15,073 nt of DNA, taken from Candidatus Levyibacteriota bacterium. Lineage in GTDB: Bacteria; Patescibacteria; Microgenomatia; Levybacterales; UBA12049. Shown here in pieces: positions 1 to 6,261 of the stretch; within the stretch, counting starts at the first letter, position 1; every line of letters begins with the position of its first letter. The position numbers were made by a program, and so were the translations under genes. Location of the stretch: NCBI GenBank assembly GCA_003173915.1, contig PPGL01000097.1:1-15073 (forward strand), given 5' to 3'. Under the pieces are notes generated by a model. That model did no database searches. It was not told where the DNA came from and worked only from the letters and a program-made list of their open reading frames with translations.

Positions 1-10
1 GCTCAGAAGA
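1..10 (+). repeat. Probable attL core remnant (end of tRNA)
   Basis: The first ten bases, gctcagaaga, are identical to 12627-12636, where they form the last acceptor-stem bases, the discriminator T and seven flanking bases of a tRNA 3' end. An intact integrase gene follows within 165 bases. This is the arrangement expected at the integrase-proximal end of a tRNA-integrated island, with the complete tRNA just outside the window. Only 10 bp can be compared here, so the match alone is weak. The context raises it. Confidence 0.5.
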
Positions 11-101
11 GGTGAAACTTGTTCCAAGAAACTGGGACGTATTAGCAGCGTAACAGAGCTTGGGTGGAAAAGCAACTTTGCTTCACTGGTTTGCCGTTTC
101 C

Positions 102-129
102 TTGAAAAAACGGTTGGCGGAAGTAATTA
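102..129 (+). promoter_or_regulatory. Candidate integrase promoter
   Basis: TTGAAA (102-107), a 16-base spacer and TAATTA (124-129) would start transcription near 136 and leave a leader of about 36 bases before the integrase ATG. Unlike most genes here, the integrase would therefore carry a 5' leader, and that leader contains the hairpin at 157-175. This is a pattern match only. Confidence 0.3.
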
Positions 130-156
130 ACCACAATACTGATTGACCGAGCACGG

Positions 157-175
157 ACATCTTCCTAAAAGATGT
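157..175 (+). promoter_or_regulatory. Hairpin sequestering the integrase start codon
   Basis: ACATCTT (157-163) and AAGATGT (169-175) are perfect 7-bp complements around a 5-base loop. The ATG at 172-174 lies inside the 3' arm, so folding of the mRNA would hide the start codon. A different-sequence hairpin sits in the equivalent place before the decayed second integrase (12728-12750). Confidence 0.5.
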
Positions 176-1185
176 TGCAAGGTAATTCATTAAGGCATTC
201 CATCAACGACTACATTGTTAATTATTCGGCAGAAGCCAATCTGTCTCCTAAGACTGTGAAAAACAAGCAGGATATTCTGAAGCGGTTGCCAGACTTCCTT
301 GGCGATCAACCGCTCAATCTACAAACATGTCGCGCCTTTATTGAACACATGTTTGCAACTTGGAAGACGCCTAACAGTAGGCTTGATTTAATACGTGTGT
401 TACGAGCGTTTGTTAATTTCCTTCATAAGTACAAATATATTTCCGAAAACTTTGCTCAAGATTTGATAAAACCGAAAGTTCCAAAGAAAGAATTCGACTA
501 TGTAGATCCAGAAATCGTAGAGAAAATTATCATTGCTGGGACCGAATCAGGAAAAGAAGATAACAGTCGAAACAAGAATATCAAAATTGAAATGAGAGCA
601 GCGCTTCGTTTTATCCTTAGAACAGGAATTCGAATAAACGAACTACTACTTTTAAGAAGAAGTGATCTTAACTTATATGACAATCCCCCAACCTTTTGGG
701 TTAATAGTAAAGGTGGCGACCGTGAACTTTTACCTCTTCCCAAAGATATGCTTCGTGAGCTTGAAGAAAGAACGAAAAACGGTCGTGTTTTTGCAGTTAC
801 TGAAAAAACTTGTAACGATGTTCTACAACGTGGCGCAAAGGCACTAGGATTGTCTGTACATCTTACAAATCATTCACTGCGTCATATATTCGCTACTAAT
901 CTTGTAAAGCATGGAGTGTCAATTGCGTTAGTCTCACGTCTGTTGCGTCACAGTAGCGTTGAAATTACAGATAAAACATATACTCATCTGAATGTAAATG
1001 ATCTGTCACTTGTGATAAATAGCACTCAAAGTATAGTAGTGAACGGGTTGACACATGAGCAAGTATTTTACAATATTGAAGAAGCTGTTAAAAATACAGG
1101 TGTCTTAAAAGATAAACGTTTTTCTGTTAGCTTTGAAAGAAATAACAATACAAAAGAACTGTATATAAAAATAGAGTATGAATAG
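172..1185 (+). CDS. Tyrosine recombinase / island integrase
   Basis: Site-specific tyrosine recombinase (phage integrase family, 337 aa) that cuts and rejoins DNA at attachment sites through a 3'-phosphotyrosine intermediate. The N-terminal SAM-like core-binding domain covers about residues 8-100 and the catalytic domain about 110-272. The full catalytic set is visible: R154 in TGIRINELLL, K180 in the NSKGG beta-hairpin, H234 and R237 in HSLRH, H260 in LLRH, and nucleophile Y270 in DKTYTHL. After the tyrosine there is an unusual tail of about 65 residues, which is also preserved in the decayed copy at 12751-13112, so it is probably a genuine accessory domain. The ATG at 172 is supported because the second copy begins with the same bases, ATGTTGCAAGG. 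Its position next to a tRNA-derived repeat fits an island integrase. A XerC/D-like role is less likely given the neighbouring att sequence and second copy. Confidence 0.93.
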   Translation: MLQGNSLRHSINDYIVNYSAEANLSPKTVKNKQDILKRLPDFLGDQPLNLQTCRAFIEHMFATWKTPNSRLDLIRVLRAFVNFLHKYKYISENFAQDLIKPKVPKKEFDYVDPEIVEKIIIAGTESGKEDNSRNKNIKIEMRAALRFILRTGIRINELLLLRRSDLNLYDNPPTFWVNSKGGDRELLPLPKDMLRELEERTKNGRVFAVTEKTCNDVLQRGAKALGLSVHLTNHSLRHIFATNLVKHGVSIALVSRLLRHSSVEITDKTYTHLNVNDLSLVINSTQSIVVNGLTHEQVFYNIEEAVKNTGVLKDKRFSVSFERNNNTKELYIKIEYE

Positions 1186-1194
1186 TGCCTTAAC

Positions 1195-2406
1195 TTACTC
1201 TTCTATTCCAGCTTTCCCAACGATTGTAAAGGCTACAGAGTTAGTGACAGGAATTGTTCCTTGGCCTGCAAGTGTTGCGTTAGATTGAGGAGTATGATAA
1301 TAATATCCAACCGCATCTAAATATCCAGCAGGGTTTTTGTATGTAATTTTAGTTATATCAGATCCAAATATTTTTCCCATATTATCAATCTTTGTAGTCC
1401 ATTCGACCGTAAATTCTAATACATATTCTCCTAGTTCACTAGAAAAATCGTAATTACCAAGAACAGATTGTGAATACCCTCTGAATTCTTGTCGATAAAT
1501 TACACTCGTTTGCCAAATGTATGTGGAGTCAACTCGAGCAATAAAGTTCGGGGGACTAATGGTAAATGAAGGCTCCTCAAATGGTACCCATTTTCTAATT
1601 TGATGAGCTAAGTAATTACCAAAAGTCCAATTAGGATTAACGGGTTGAGGGTCACTGAAGAGGGATGGATAACTTTCGTAAATTCTACGAACAACTCCTT
1701 TGCTGTAGTATAATGATACAGGGTCATTAGGAACGTAAAATACCTTTTCTGCTTTTTTCTTAATTTCACTCACAAGCTCATCATTTAGTTCAAGTAAGTA
1801 GAGCTTTAGCTCAGTTTCAAAATCAATTGGAGACTGATAAACTTTAAAATCGGTGAAATTTTTGGTAAAAGTTTCTGTATAGTTTCTCAATAGTTGGTCA
1901 TTGCAAATAAAAACAACTTTTCCATTTTTTATCATCTCTGGCAAGGATTGTAAAATGCTTGCAGCAACAATTTCGTCCTTGAATCCCTTGTCACCTTCTG
2001 GTTGAAAAGGTGGCATGTGATAAGCTGCCTTGTTTGCAATTTTTTTTAGCACTAATTGTTTATATGGTGTTCTTATTACTTCAAGGCCAATCCCTTTTAA
2101 CTTTTCTGATGCTTTTTTAAAGATAAATTGATCTGATATCTTTAAGCTGCTAATTTTTTTCGATAATAGTTGTCTAAGTTCACGTGACGAGTTTTCATGT
2201 TTCAGATTTTCTTTTTTAACCAGAACGAGATAATTGTGTTTATACTCATCTTCAACAAGACTAAATATACGAAATAAAATCTTTACTCTCTCGTTAGATT
2301 TATATGCATCCGTTAATTCCTTTACCGCTGAAAAATGTTGCAATAATATATTCGTGTCGAATAATACAGTATATTGAGGAATGTTCAATTTTTTTGTTCC
2401 ATTCAT
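1195..2406 (-). CDS. PIN-like (DUF4935-type) nuclease with C-terminal domain
   Basis: Putative metal-dependent ribonuclease of 403 aa. PIN hallmarks are in the first half: VLFDTNILL (D17), SLVEDEYKHN (acidic pair near 52-54), GFKDEIVAA (D144) and VVFICNDQ (D170). The spacing and the 'GFKDE...CND' pair resemble the DUF4935/PIN_8 group, which occurs in defence and toxin contexts. From about residue 220 to the end is an unrecognised beta-rich domain that could be a sensor or substrate adaptor. A longer reading starts at 2445, but I prefer ATG 2404-2406. A consensus promoter (TTGACT, 17 bases, TATTGT) lies inside that extension and ends 6 bases before this ATG, the same layout as several other genes here. 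The gene converges on the integrase (9 bp between stops) and has no antitoxin-like partner. Confidence 0.7.
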   Translation of the reverse strand: MNGTKKLNIPQYTVLFDTNILLQHFSAVKELTDAYKSNERVKILFRIFSLVEDEYKHNYLVLVKKENLKHENSSRELRQLLSKKISSLKISDQFIFKKASEKLKGIGLEVIRTPYKQLVLKKIANKAAYHMPPFQPEGDKGFKDEIVAASILQSLPEMIKNGKVVFICNDQLLRNYTETFTKNFTDFKVYQSPIDFETELKLYLLELNDELVSEIKKKAEKVFYVPNDPVSLYYSKGVVRRIYESYPSLFSDPQPVNPNWTFGNYLAHQIRKWVPFEEPSFTISPPNFIARVDSTYIWQTSVIYRQEFRGYSQSVLGNYDFSSELGEYVLEFTVEWTTKIDNMGKIFGSDITKITYKNPAGYLDAVGYYYHTPQSNATLAGQGTIPVTNSVAFTIVGKAGIEE

Positions 2407-2412
2407 ACGAAA

Positions 2413-2441
2413 ACAATACATCGAATTTACTAGATAGTCAA
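2413..2441 (-). promoter_or_regulatory. Promoter of the PIN-like gene (leaderless)
   Basis: On the minus strand: TTGACT (2436-2441), 17-base spacer, TATTGT (2413-2418), then six bases to the ATG at 2406. The transcription start would fall at or next to the start codon. This site decides the start-codon choice. Confidence 0.55.
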
Positions 2442-2448
2442 ACATTCA

Positions 2449-2474
2449 CGTCGCATAATGGTAGCAATGCGACG
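2449..2474. promoter_or_regulatory. 8-bp GC-rich inverted repeat
   Basis: CGTCGCAT (2449-2456) and ATGCGACG (2467-2474) are perfect complements separated by 10 bases, in otherwise AT-rich DNA. The repeat lies about 8 bp upstream of the PIN-gene -35 box, in the divergent region shared with the gene at 2609. It could be an operator. There is no T-run to suggest a terminator. Confidence 0.35.
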
Positions 2475-2608
2475 CGAATTCGAGGCTAGAAGAAATTGTT
2501 ATATTTTCTTTTGAGGCCAAGCAATAAACTATAAGTTATAATTTATACTCTCTTGGCAATTCGTTTACTTCATGATACTCTTCTTCTGCTGCTTTTGGCA
2601 GTTTTTTT

Positions 2609-3256
2609 ATGAGTAAAAGTAAATTTATTAAAAGCAGAGTGAGTAAGTCAACAGCAGCAGAAATGAAATTATACGAATTAAGTCATTCTCTTGTAATTCA
2701 TGAAGCACAAGCACAATGGAATGTAGCCAATATTTTTTTAGTTGCAAATGCTGTACTTGCAGGTTTTATAGGTACAAATCTAAATAACTATTCAGACAAA
2801 TCAAATATTGTTTCGCCGATTCTCTCAATTCTTCCAATAGTTGGAATAATTATTTGCTTGCTGTGGCTTTTGTCTCTTATTCGAACCTCAAATTATTACC
2901 GTTTTAGAATGGCGCAAGCTTCTCAACGAGAACCGTCAGGATGGATGTTATTCTCAGGGGACGGAAAAGAGATATCAAGAGGGAAAACCATATCAATGCG
3001 TCGTACTCAACTTGATACTGGAGCAGATAGAAATATATTTTACAATGAGGATTTTAATCTCGGAAAGGTTGGCTGGGTTACTTTTCCTTGGACAATTAGT
3101 AATCTTAGCATTATTTTTTTACTTTGTATAACATTTGTTACATTTTACGGATATGTAATTTTTTTAGCTTCTAATGAGCATTCATCCCCTAATCTTGGCA
3201 TACATTCTTCCTCTACATATCTTCCCTACCCAACTTCGTTATTTAAGCATAATTAA
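2609..3256 (+). CDS. Small integral membrane protein, unknown
   Basis: 215-residue protein with about three strongly hydrophobic segments: roughly residues 42-58, 71-90 and 161-186. The first helix follows a polar amphipathic start with the pattern H-x-A-Q-A-Q-W-N-V-A-N-I-F-L-V-A-N-A-x-L-A-G. That layout, a W-N-x-x-N-I-hhhh-N motif entering the first membrane helix, is seen in several families of small bacterial membrane proteins (RipA-like/SLATT-like), some of them defence-associated. I cannot assign it firmly. The central soluble loop (about 95-155) is polar. The ATG follows a short 4-bp hairpin and seven Ts directly, with no ribosome-binding site, so residue 19 (Met) is an alternative start. 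It sits between the PIN-like and YaaC-like genes. Confidence 0.6.
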   Translation: MSKSKFIKSRVSKSTAAEMKLYELSHSLVIHEAQAQWNVANIFLVANAVLAGFIGTNLNNYSDKSNIVSPILSILPIVGIIICLLWLLSLIRTSNYYRFRMAQASQREPSGWMLFSGDGKEISRGKTISMRRTQLDTGADRNIFYNEDFNLGKVGWVTFPWTISNLSIIFLLCITFVTFYGYVIFLASNEHSSPNLGIHSSSTYLPYPTSLFKHN

Positions 3257-3441
3257 TATCATGGAAGACTAATTGGAGGGGGTCAAGAATACTTGAAATT
3301 TTCCTGCTTAATCATACAAGCTTAACAATTGGTATCGCGTCACATGCAGTAGATCAAAAACTTCTCGAAGCTAAGTTTCTTAAATTGGTACCATGTTGAG
3401 GAATTCTAATAAGTAAAATATCACAATTTCTAATAGAGACC

Positions 3442-3470
3442 TTGTTATTGAAAATAATTTCTATTATGCT
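3442..3470 (+). promoter_or_regulatory. Promoter of the YaaC-like gene (leaderless)
   Basis: TTGTTA (3442-3447), 17-base spacer, TATGCT (3465-3470), then six bases to the ATG at 3477. The spacing is identical to that of the PIN-like, glycosyltransferase and 14133 genes. The 220-base gap before this gene holds nothing else I can support. Confidence 0.55.
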
Positions 3471-3476
3471 TCTTGC

Positions 3477-4520
3477 ATGCCCTTTACAGAAATAATCGAA
3501 GATAGAAATTTACACAAAGTAGCCTGGAAATTATTGGACTTATTAAGGACTCCCAAAGGAGCAAAATATCGACTTGAAGAAAGTGGGAGGATGCTAACTG
3601 ATCTAAACGAGAGGTCAGAAACTCTTTCCGTTGTTACAAATGCAGCGCACGAAATGTATACAGATTACGTTTCTTCCTCTTCAATTATATCGTTATATTA
3701 CATGGCTTTTAAGCTTATCCAAGCACTGATAATTGCAACTTCCCCAACAATTTTCAGTCTAGGACAATTACAAAACTCTTCCAAGTATGGTCATGGTATT
3801 AAGATGCAATTGCAAGATAATAAACATTTCCCAAAAGGAATCGATTTTTGGTACACAAGAAACGGAATGTTTGCAGACTTTATGAGACTCAGAGGTTGGA
3901 ATGACACTCTGATAAGAGAGGAAAGAAATAATGAGGTAGATAGATTATTGGAAGCACATAATGTAGCAAGACTAGAGGCAAGCAATATTTTTAACGTTGG
4001 AGATCTTTTAGTCCGTATTCCTGAATTGCGTATGTATCTTTTTGAACTTCAAGTGGGTAAACCTCATTACTTCCATACTGGACAGGGAGCAGGTATAAAC
4101 GATCCTGGAGCAGAAATATATGAAGATGCAATGGAGTGGCAGCATTACAACTTACTTGCCATTAAAAGATTTATTCATCAGTTTAATCGGCCTACTGCGG
4201 GATACAATGAACATATAGGAAATATGCTTAAATTTTCTCCTGAATACGAAAAAGTATTCTATTATCAAAAACAAGTTGAAATTCCGCTCTACAATTACTG
4301 GATAGTAAAGTTAGGTGAAATTGATGATATTTTAGCTATTTATTTTACTCTCTTATATATTTTCAGCATATTAGCTCGTTATTTTCCACTGGAGTGGTCT
4401 CGCATGACGAGTGGGAAAAATAGCGTATTGCCTTTAATTGATGCATTCTCTGAATATGCTCTCAACGGAATAACAACATGGGTTTGTAATGGTATTTTTG
4501 GAAGAATGGCAGTTGCATAA
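3477..4520 (+). CDS. YaaC-like protein, possible defence component
   Basis: Soluble-looking, helix-rich protein of 347 aa. Features resembling the YaaC-like family (after Bacillus YaaC, function unknown) are an S-S-I-I-S-L-Y-Y-M-A-F-K-L-I-Q-A-L-I helix near residues 68-85, a K-Y-G-H-G motif near 103-107, and a C-terminal block with L-Y-I-F-S-I-L-A-R-Y-F-P-L-E-W and P-L-I-D-A-F-S-E-Y. YaaC-like and related HEPN-like proteins often occur in defence or stress loci. No catalytic motif is visible. The ATG is fixed by a promoter whose -10 box ends six bases earlier. It follows the PIN-like and membrane-protein genes, so the three may be one accessory cluster, but the PIN gene is on the opposite strand and this gene has its own promoter. 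The family call comes from motif impression. Confidence 0.5.
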   Translation: MPFTEIIEDRNLHKVAWKLLDLLRTPKGAKYRLEESGRMLTDLNERSETLSVVTNAAHEMYTDYVSSSSIISLYYMAFKLIQALIIATSPTIFSLGQLQNSSKYGHGIKMQLQDNKHFPKGIDFWYTRNGMFADFMRLRGWNDTLIREERNNEVDRLLEAHNVARLEASNIFNVGDLLVRIPELRMYLFELQVGKPHYFHTGQGAGINDPGAEIYEDAMEWQHYNLLAIKRFIHQFNRPTAGYNEHIGNMLKFSPEYEKVFYYQKQVEIPLYNYWIVKLGEIDDILAIYFTLLYIFSILARYFPLEWSRMTSGKNSVLPLIDAFSEYALNGITTWVCNGIFGRMAVA

Positions 4521-4523
4521 ACT

Positions 4524-4844
4524 CTATGACTTTACTTTTCCTGTACACGCGTCTAGCTTATACCAGTTAAAAGTTGCTAGATGATAGGGATGATTCTCAG
4601 CAACTTGCACTATTAAATTATTCCCTTGGTGTACTATTCTCATAACGGTAGGTTGACTTGCTTGCTTCATTTTTAAAAGAAAATCTTTTACTTCAGGTAA
4701 CGCACTAACAATATTTAGAGCTTGTTTGTCTGAAATCCTAAGGCAGTCGTTTTGCACCGTTGGCTGTTTGTACTCTTTATGCAATAAAAGAAATGCGCAG
4801 GAGAAAATAATTGCTAATACTATCAGTACTTCAATAATTCTCAT
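4524..4844 (-). CDS. Small signal-anchored PepSY-like protein
   Basis: 106-residue protein. Residues 4-22 form a single hydrophobic helix (signal anchor or uncleaved signal), followed by a short exported domain. The domain reads Q-A-L-N-I-V-S-A-L-P-E-V-K-D-F near 41-56 and ends with F-N-W-Y-K-L-D-A-C-T-G-K-V. That is the helix plus two-strand pattern of PepSY-like domains ('...W-x-V-D-A-x-T-G-x-V'). It has two cysteines (in the N-terminal region after the helix and in D-A-C-T-G) that could form a disulfide outside the cell. It lies nine bases downstream of the 5162-4854 gene and is probably co-transcribed with it. It converges on the YaaC-like gene (3 bp between stops). Confidence 0.6.
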   Translation of the reverse strand: MRIIEVLIVLAIIFSCAFLLLHKEYKQPTVQNDCLRISDKQALNIVSALPEVKDFLLKMKQASQPTVMRIVHQGNNLIVQVAENHPYHLATFNWYKLDACTGKVKS

Positions 4845-4853
4845 GATTAGTTA

Positions 4854-5162
4854 CTACTTTTTAACAGGAAAAAGGAACTTATATATCCATACACTTCCGA
4901 AGAACAAAACTGGTAACAAGATACCGATTCTTACTGATCGCCATCCTGTATCAAGTTCGGGAATAGCCCGTTTGTATCCAGCTGCCATACATTGAATCCA
5001 TGGATCTGAATTTGTTGCAAGTTCTTTACATGAAGTTTGATCCATATATGAGAAGAAAAAATACATAATTGCATTTAAAATTGCAAGAATTGAAATTACA
5101 ATCACAGACCATTTGATTAATTTATACAATCTTTTAGAGCTAAACTGGCGTTTTTCGTGCAT
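4854..5162 (-). CDS. Two-helix membrane protein, unknown
   Basis: 102-residue protein. It has a basic N-terminus (K/R-rich, residues 1-17), a membrane helix at about 18-37, an outside loop of about 40 residues with two cysteines (S-C-K-E-L and I-Q-C-M-A), and a second helix at about 80-97 ending in a basic tail. This predicts both termini inside and a small, possibly disulfide-linked loop outside. I do not recognise the family. It is first in a two-gene unit with the PepSY-like protein and is divergent from the XRE regulator, which may control it through the inverted repeat at 5201-5220. Confidence 0.55.
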   Translation of the reverse strand: MHEKRQFSSKRLYKLIKWSVIVISILAILNAIMYFFFSYMDQTSCKELATNSDPWIQCMAAGYKRAIPELDTGWRSVRIGILLPVLFFGSVWIYKFLFPVKK

Positions 5163-5200
5163 ATGAATATTAATTTCAGTGTAACAAGCTTATCTTAATT

Positions 5201-5220
5201 CTTCAAGTACAAACTTGAGG
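5201..5220. promoter_or_regulatory. Candidate XRE operator
   Basis: CTTCAAGT (5201-5208) and ACTTGAGG (5213-5220) are complementary at 7 of 8 positions around a 4-base spacer. The dyad lies in the intergenic region between the divergent small membrane-protein gene and the XRE gene. That is where an autoregulating XRE repressor usually binds. Confidence 0.45.
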
Positions 5221-5280
5221 CTAAATATCAAATCAATCGTATGGTTTTTCATTACCTTATTCATTACCCTCGAATATGAG

Positions 5281-5496
5281 ATGGGATATAAAATTAATCA
5301 ACAATTAGGAGAAAAGATAGAAAGACTGCGCAAAGCGCGCAACATGACACAGGAAGAACTTGCGGGAAAAATTGGTGTTCAAACTGCAACAGTAAGTAAT
5401 ATTGAGCGAGGAGTTACAGATACATCTGTTTACACAGTGTTCAAAATTGCGCAAGCATTTAAATTGCACATTAGAGAACTCTTTGAATTTCGCTAA
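5281..5496 (+). CDS. XRE-family transcriptional regulator
   Basis: DNA-binding protein of 71 aa consisting of one lambda-repressor-like helix-turn-helix domain. The classic core is visible: L-G-E-K-I-E-R-L-R-K-A-R-N-M-T-Q-E-E-L-A (residues 9-28), the recognition-helix region T-A-T-V-S-N-I-E-R-G (35-44), and the C-terminal Y-T-V-F-K-I-A-Q-A-F. A TTG start at 5215 would add 22 residues, including a hydrophobic stretch (W-F-F-I-T-L-F-I-T-L) with no place in this family. The ATG at 5281 gives a normal compact XRE protein. Its binding site is probably the dyad at 5201-5220, and its target the divergent 5162-4524 pair and itself. It has no fused effector domain. Confidence 0.88.
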   Translation: MGYKINQQLGEKIERLRKARNMTQEELAGKIGVQTATVSNIERGVTDTSVYTVFKIAQAFKLHIRELFEFR

Positions 5497-5644
5497 GATG
5501 GTCTTCAATAACCTTCTTGAATCACGATAATCTCGATTACAATTACCAGAGACTAGCTTTGCTTCTCATATATATAAAAAACATAAAGAAAAGTTAAGTA
5601 AAGAAGTATAAATTTATATACAGACGCATATATTGTTTCCTAAT

Positions 5645-5666
5645 CATAGTTTCATAGTACCATAGT
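5645..5666. repeat. Three CATAGT repeats, 8-bp period
   Basis: CATAGT occurs at 5645, 5653 and 5661, so three copies sit exactly 8 bp apart. They are short and may be chance in AT-rich DNA. They lie about 30 bp upstream of the strong promoter at 5698. Confidence 0.25.
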
Positions 5667-5697
5667 ATCATTTAGGCTGTAATAACAATCTAATCCA

Positions 5698-5726
5698 TTG
5701 ACAAGAATAGTTAAGTGTGATACAAA
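5698..5726 (+). promoter_or_regulatory. Near-consensus promoter of the structured-RNA region
   Basis: TTGACA (5698-5703), an exact 17-base spacer and TACAAA (5721-5726) predict a transcription start near 5732-5734. Unlike the leaderless promoters in this window, no ATG-initiated gene follows. The next plus-strand sequence is a run of hairpins up to 6211. Confidence 0.6.
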
Positions 5727-5753
5727 TTTTGAGGATACCCAAGTAACTTCAAT

Positions 5754-5797
5754 CCCATAAGTGAGCAGATGGGGACCTGCTTACTTGTGGGTTTTCC
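5754..5797 (+). terminator. Strong 15-bp hairpin followed by TTTT
   Basis: The arms 5754-5768 and 5777-5791 pair along all 15 positions (two G-U wobbles) around an 8-base loop, then TTTTCC follows. It could be an intrinsic terminator giving a small RNA of about 65 nt from the promoter at 5698, or an attenuator or first stem of the larger RNA. The T-run is short, so read-through is plausible. Confidence 0.5.
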
Positions 5798-6177
5798 ATT
5801 TAAAAACCGTTCCCTCCTCAATGCGATACTATTCGGGAAGAAACGGTTACATATATTGTAACATGTGGTAGTAGAGCCAGGCGGATAAGGTTACAACAAA
5901 CTCCGAGAATGAAACCTGGGCACTATCCAGATAGGTGCTACTCATAAAGAGTAAGCAGACCGTCCAGAGTCCCTTGTTGAGTATAAGCGAAAGCTGAATG
6001 TAGAATACAAGGCGGTAAGACATAAATAAGCTAACGGTAGCTGTAAAGGCTGACCTGGAAGCAATGACCGTTAGAGATTTTCAGTGATCCACATGTTTCG
6101 TTTGTTGCGTTTTCAATGACGTAAGGGACTTTTTTCCTCTAGAAGGAAAAAGCTCCAACCTCCAACTGCTAACGTCC

Positions 6178-6211
6178 ACATCTTTACATTTCCATTGTAA
6201 GATGTTCTTTT
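6178..6211 (+). terminator. Terminator-like hairpin ending the RNA region
   Basis: ACATCTT-T-ACA (6178-6188) pairs with TGT-AAGATGT (6196-6205): ten base pairs with one bulged T and a 7-base loop. It is followed by TCTTTT (6206-6211). The orientation suits the plus-strand RNA. The ACATCTT/AAGATGT arms are the same as in the integrase start-codon hairpin at 157-175. Confidence 0.45.
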
Positions 6212-6260
6212 GAAGCTAGTACATTTGCGTACGATAACAACCGTCGACTTTCAAGAGAAG
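6212..6260 (+). repeat. Direct repeat, left copy (att-like)
   Basis: This matches 12551-12602 in the same orientation. GAAGCTAG is shared at the left, then a variable 15-16 bases containing cGTACG/tGTACGG, then a 21-base identical block (6235-6255 and 12575-12595) including ACAACCGTCGACTTTCAAG, then AGAAG. The right copy runs straight into a tRNA 3' end; this copy does not. It lies just beyond the adhesin stop codon. Confidence 0.75.
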
Positions 6261-6261
6261 A

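Larger units (their letters stand above)
5733..6211 (+). ncRNA. Candidate structured noncoding RNA
   Basis: This stretch has no credible gene but unusually dense pairing. Stems in order: 5754-5768 with 5777-5791 (15 bp); ACCGTTCCC (5806-5814) with GGGA...ACGGT (5835-5847, internal AGAA bulge); GTTACA/TGTAAC around 5846-5862; CCAGG (5877-5881) with CCTGG (5915-5919); a hairpin within 5920-5938; ACTC/GAGT near 5939-5952; CCTTGT (5972-5977) closing over an AGC-GAAA-GCT hairpin onto ACAAGG (6007-6012); CTAACGGT (6031-6038) with ACCGTTAG (6067-6074). The AGC-GAAA-GCT element is a GNRA tetraloop. The start is set by the promoter at 5698 and the end by the terminator-like hairpin at 6178-6211. I do not recognise a family: it lacks RNase P, tmRNA and SRP signatures and has no visible group II domain V. 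If the first hairpin terminates, the product would be only about 65 nt. Confidence 0.42.

Noticed and set aside
2586..2608. Intrinsic terminator CTGC...GCAG plus seven Ts just before the 2609 gene
   Set aside because: The stem is only 4 bp and would abut the start codon, so it is too weak to call.
3257..3476. A small gene between the membrane protein and the YaaC-like gene
   Set aside because: No open frame of convincing length or composition; only the promoter at 3442-3470 is supportable.
5215..5280. N-terminal membrane extension of the XRE regulator from a TTG start
   Set aside because: It would overlap the likely operator, adds a hydrophobic stretch alien to the family, and the ATG at 5281 gives a complete domain.
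5645..5666. CATAGT repeats as iterons of a replication origin
   Set aside because: Three 6-mers with 8-bp spacing, no Rep gene and no AT-rich unwinding box pattern tied to them.
5733..6211. A group II intron fragment or ORF-less intron
   Set aside because: AAGCGAAAGCTGA resembles intron domain I pieces, but no domain V, no clear GTGYG 5' end tied to exon sequences, and no reverse transcriptase are present.
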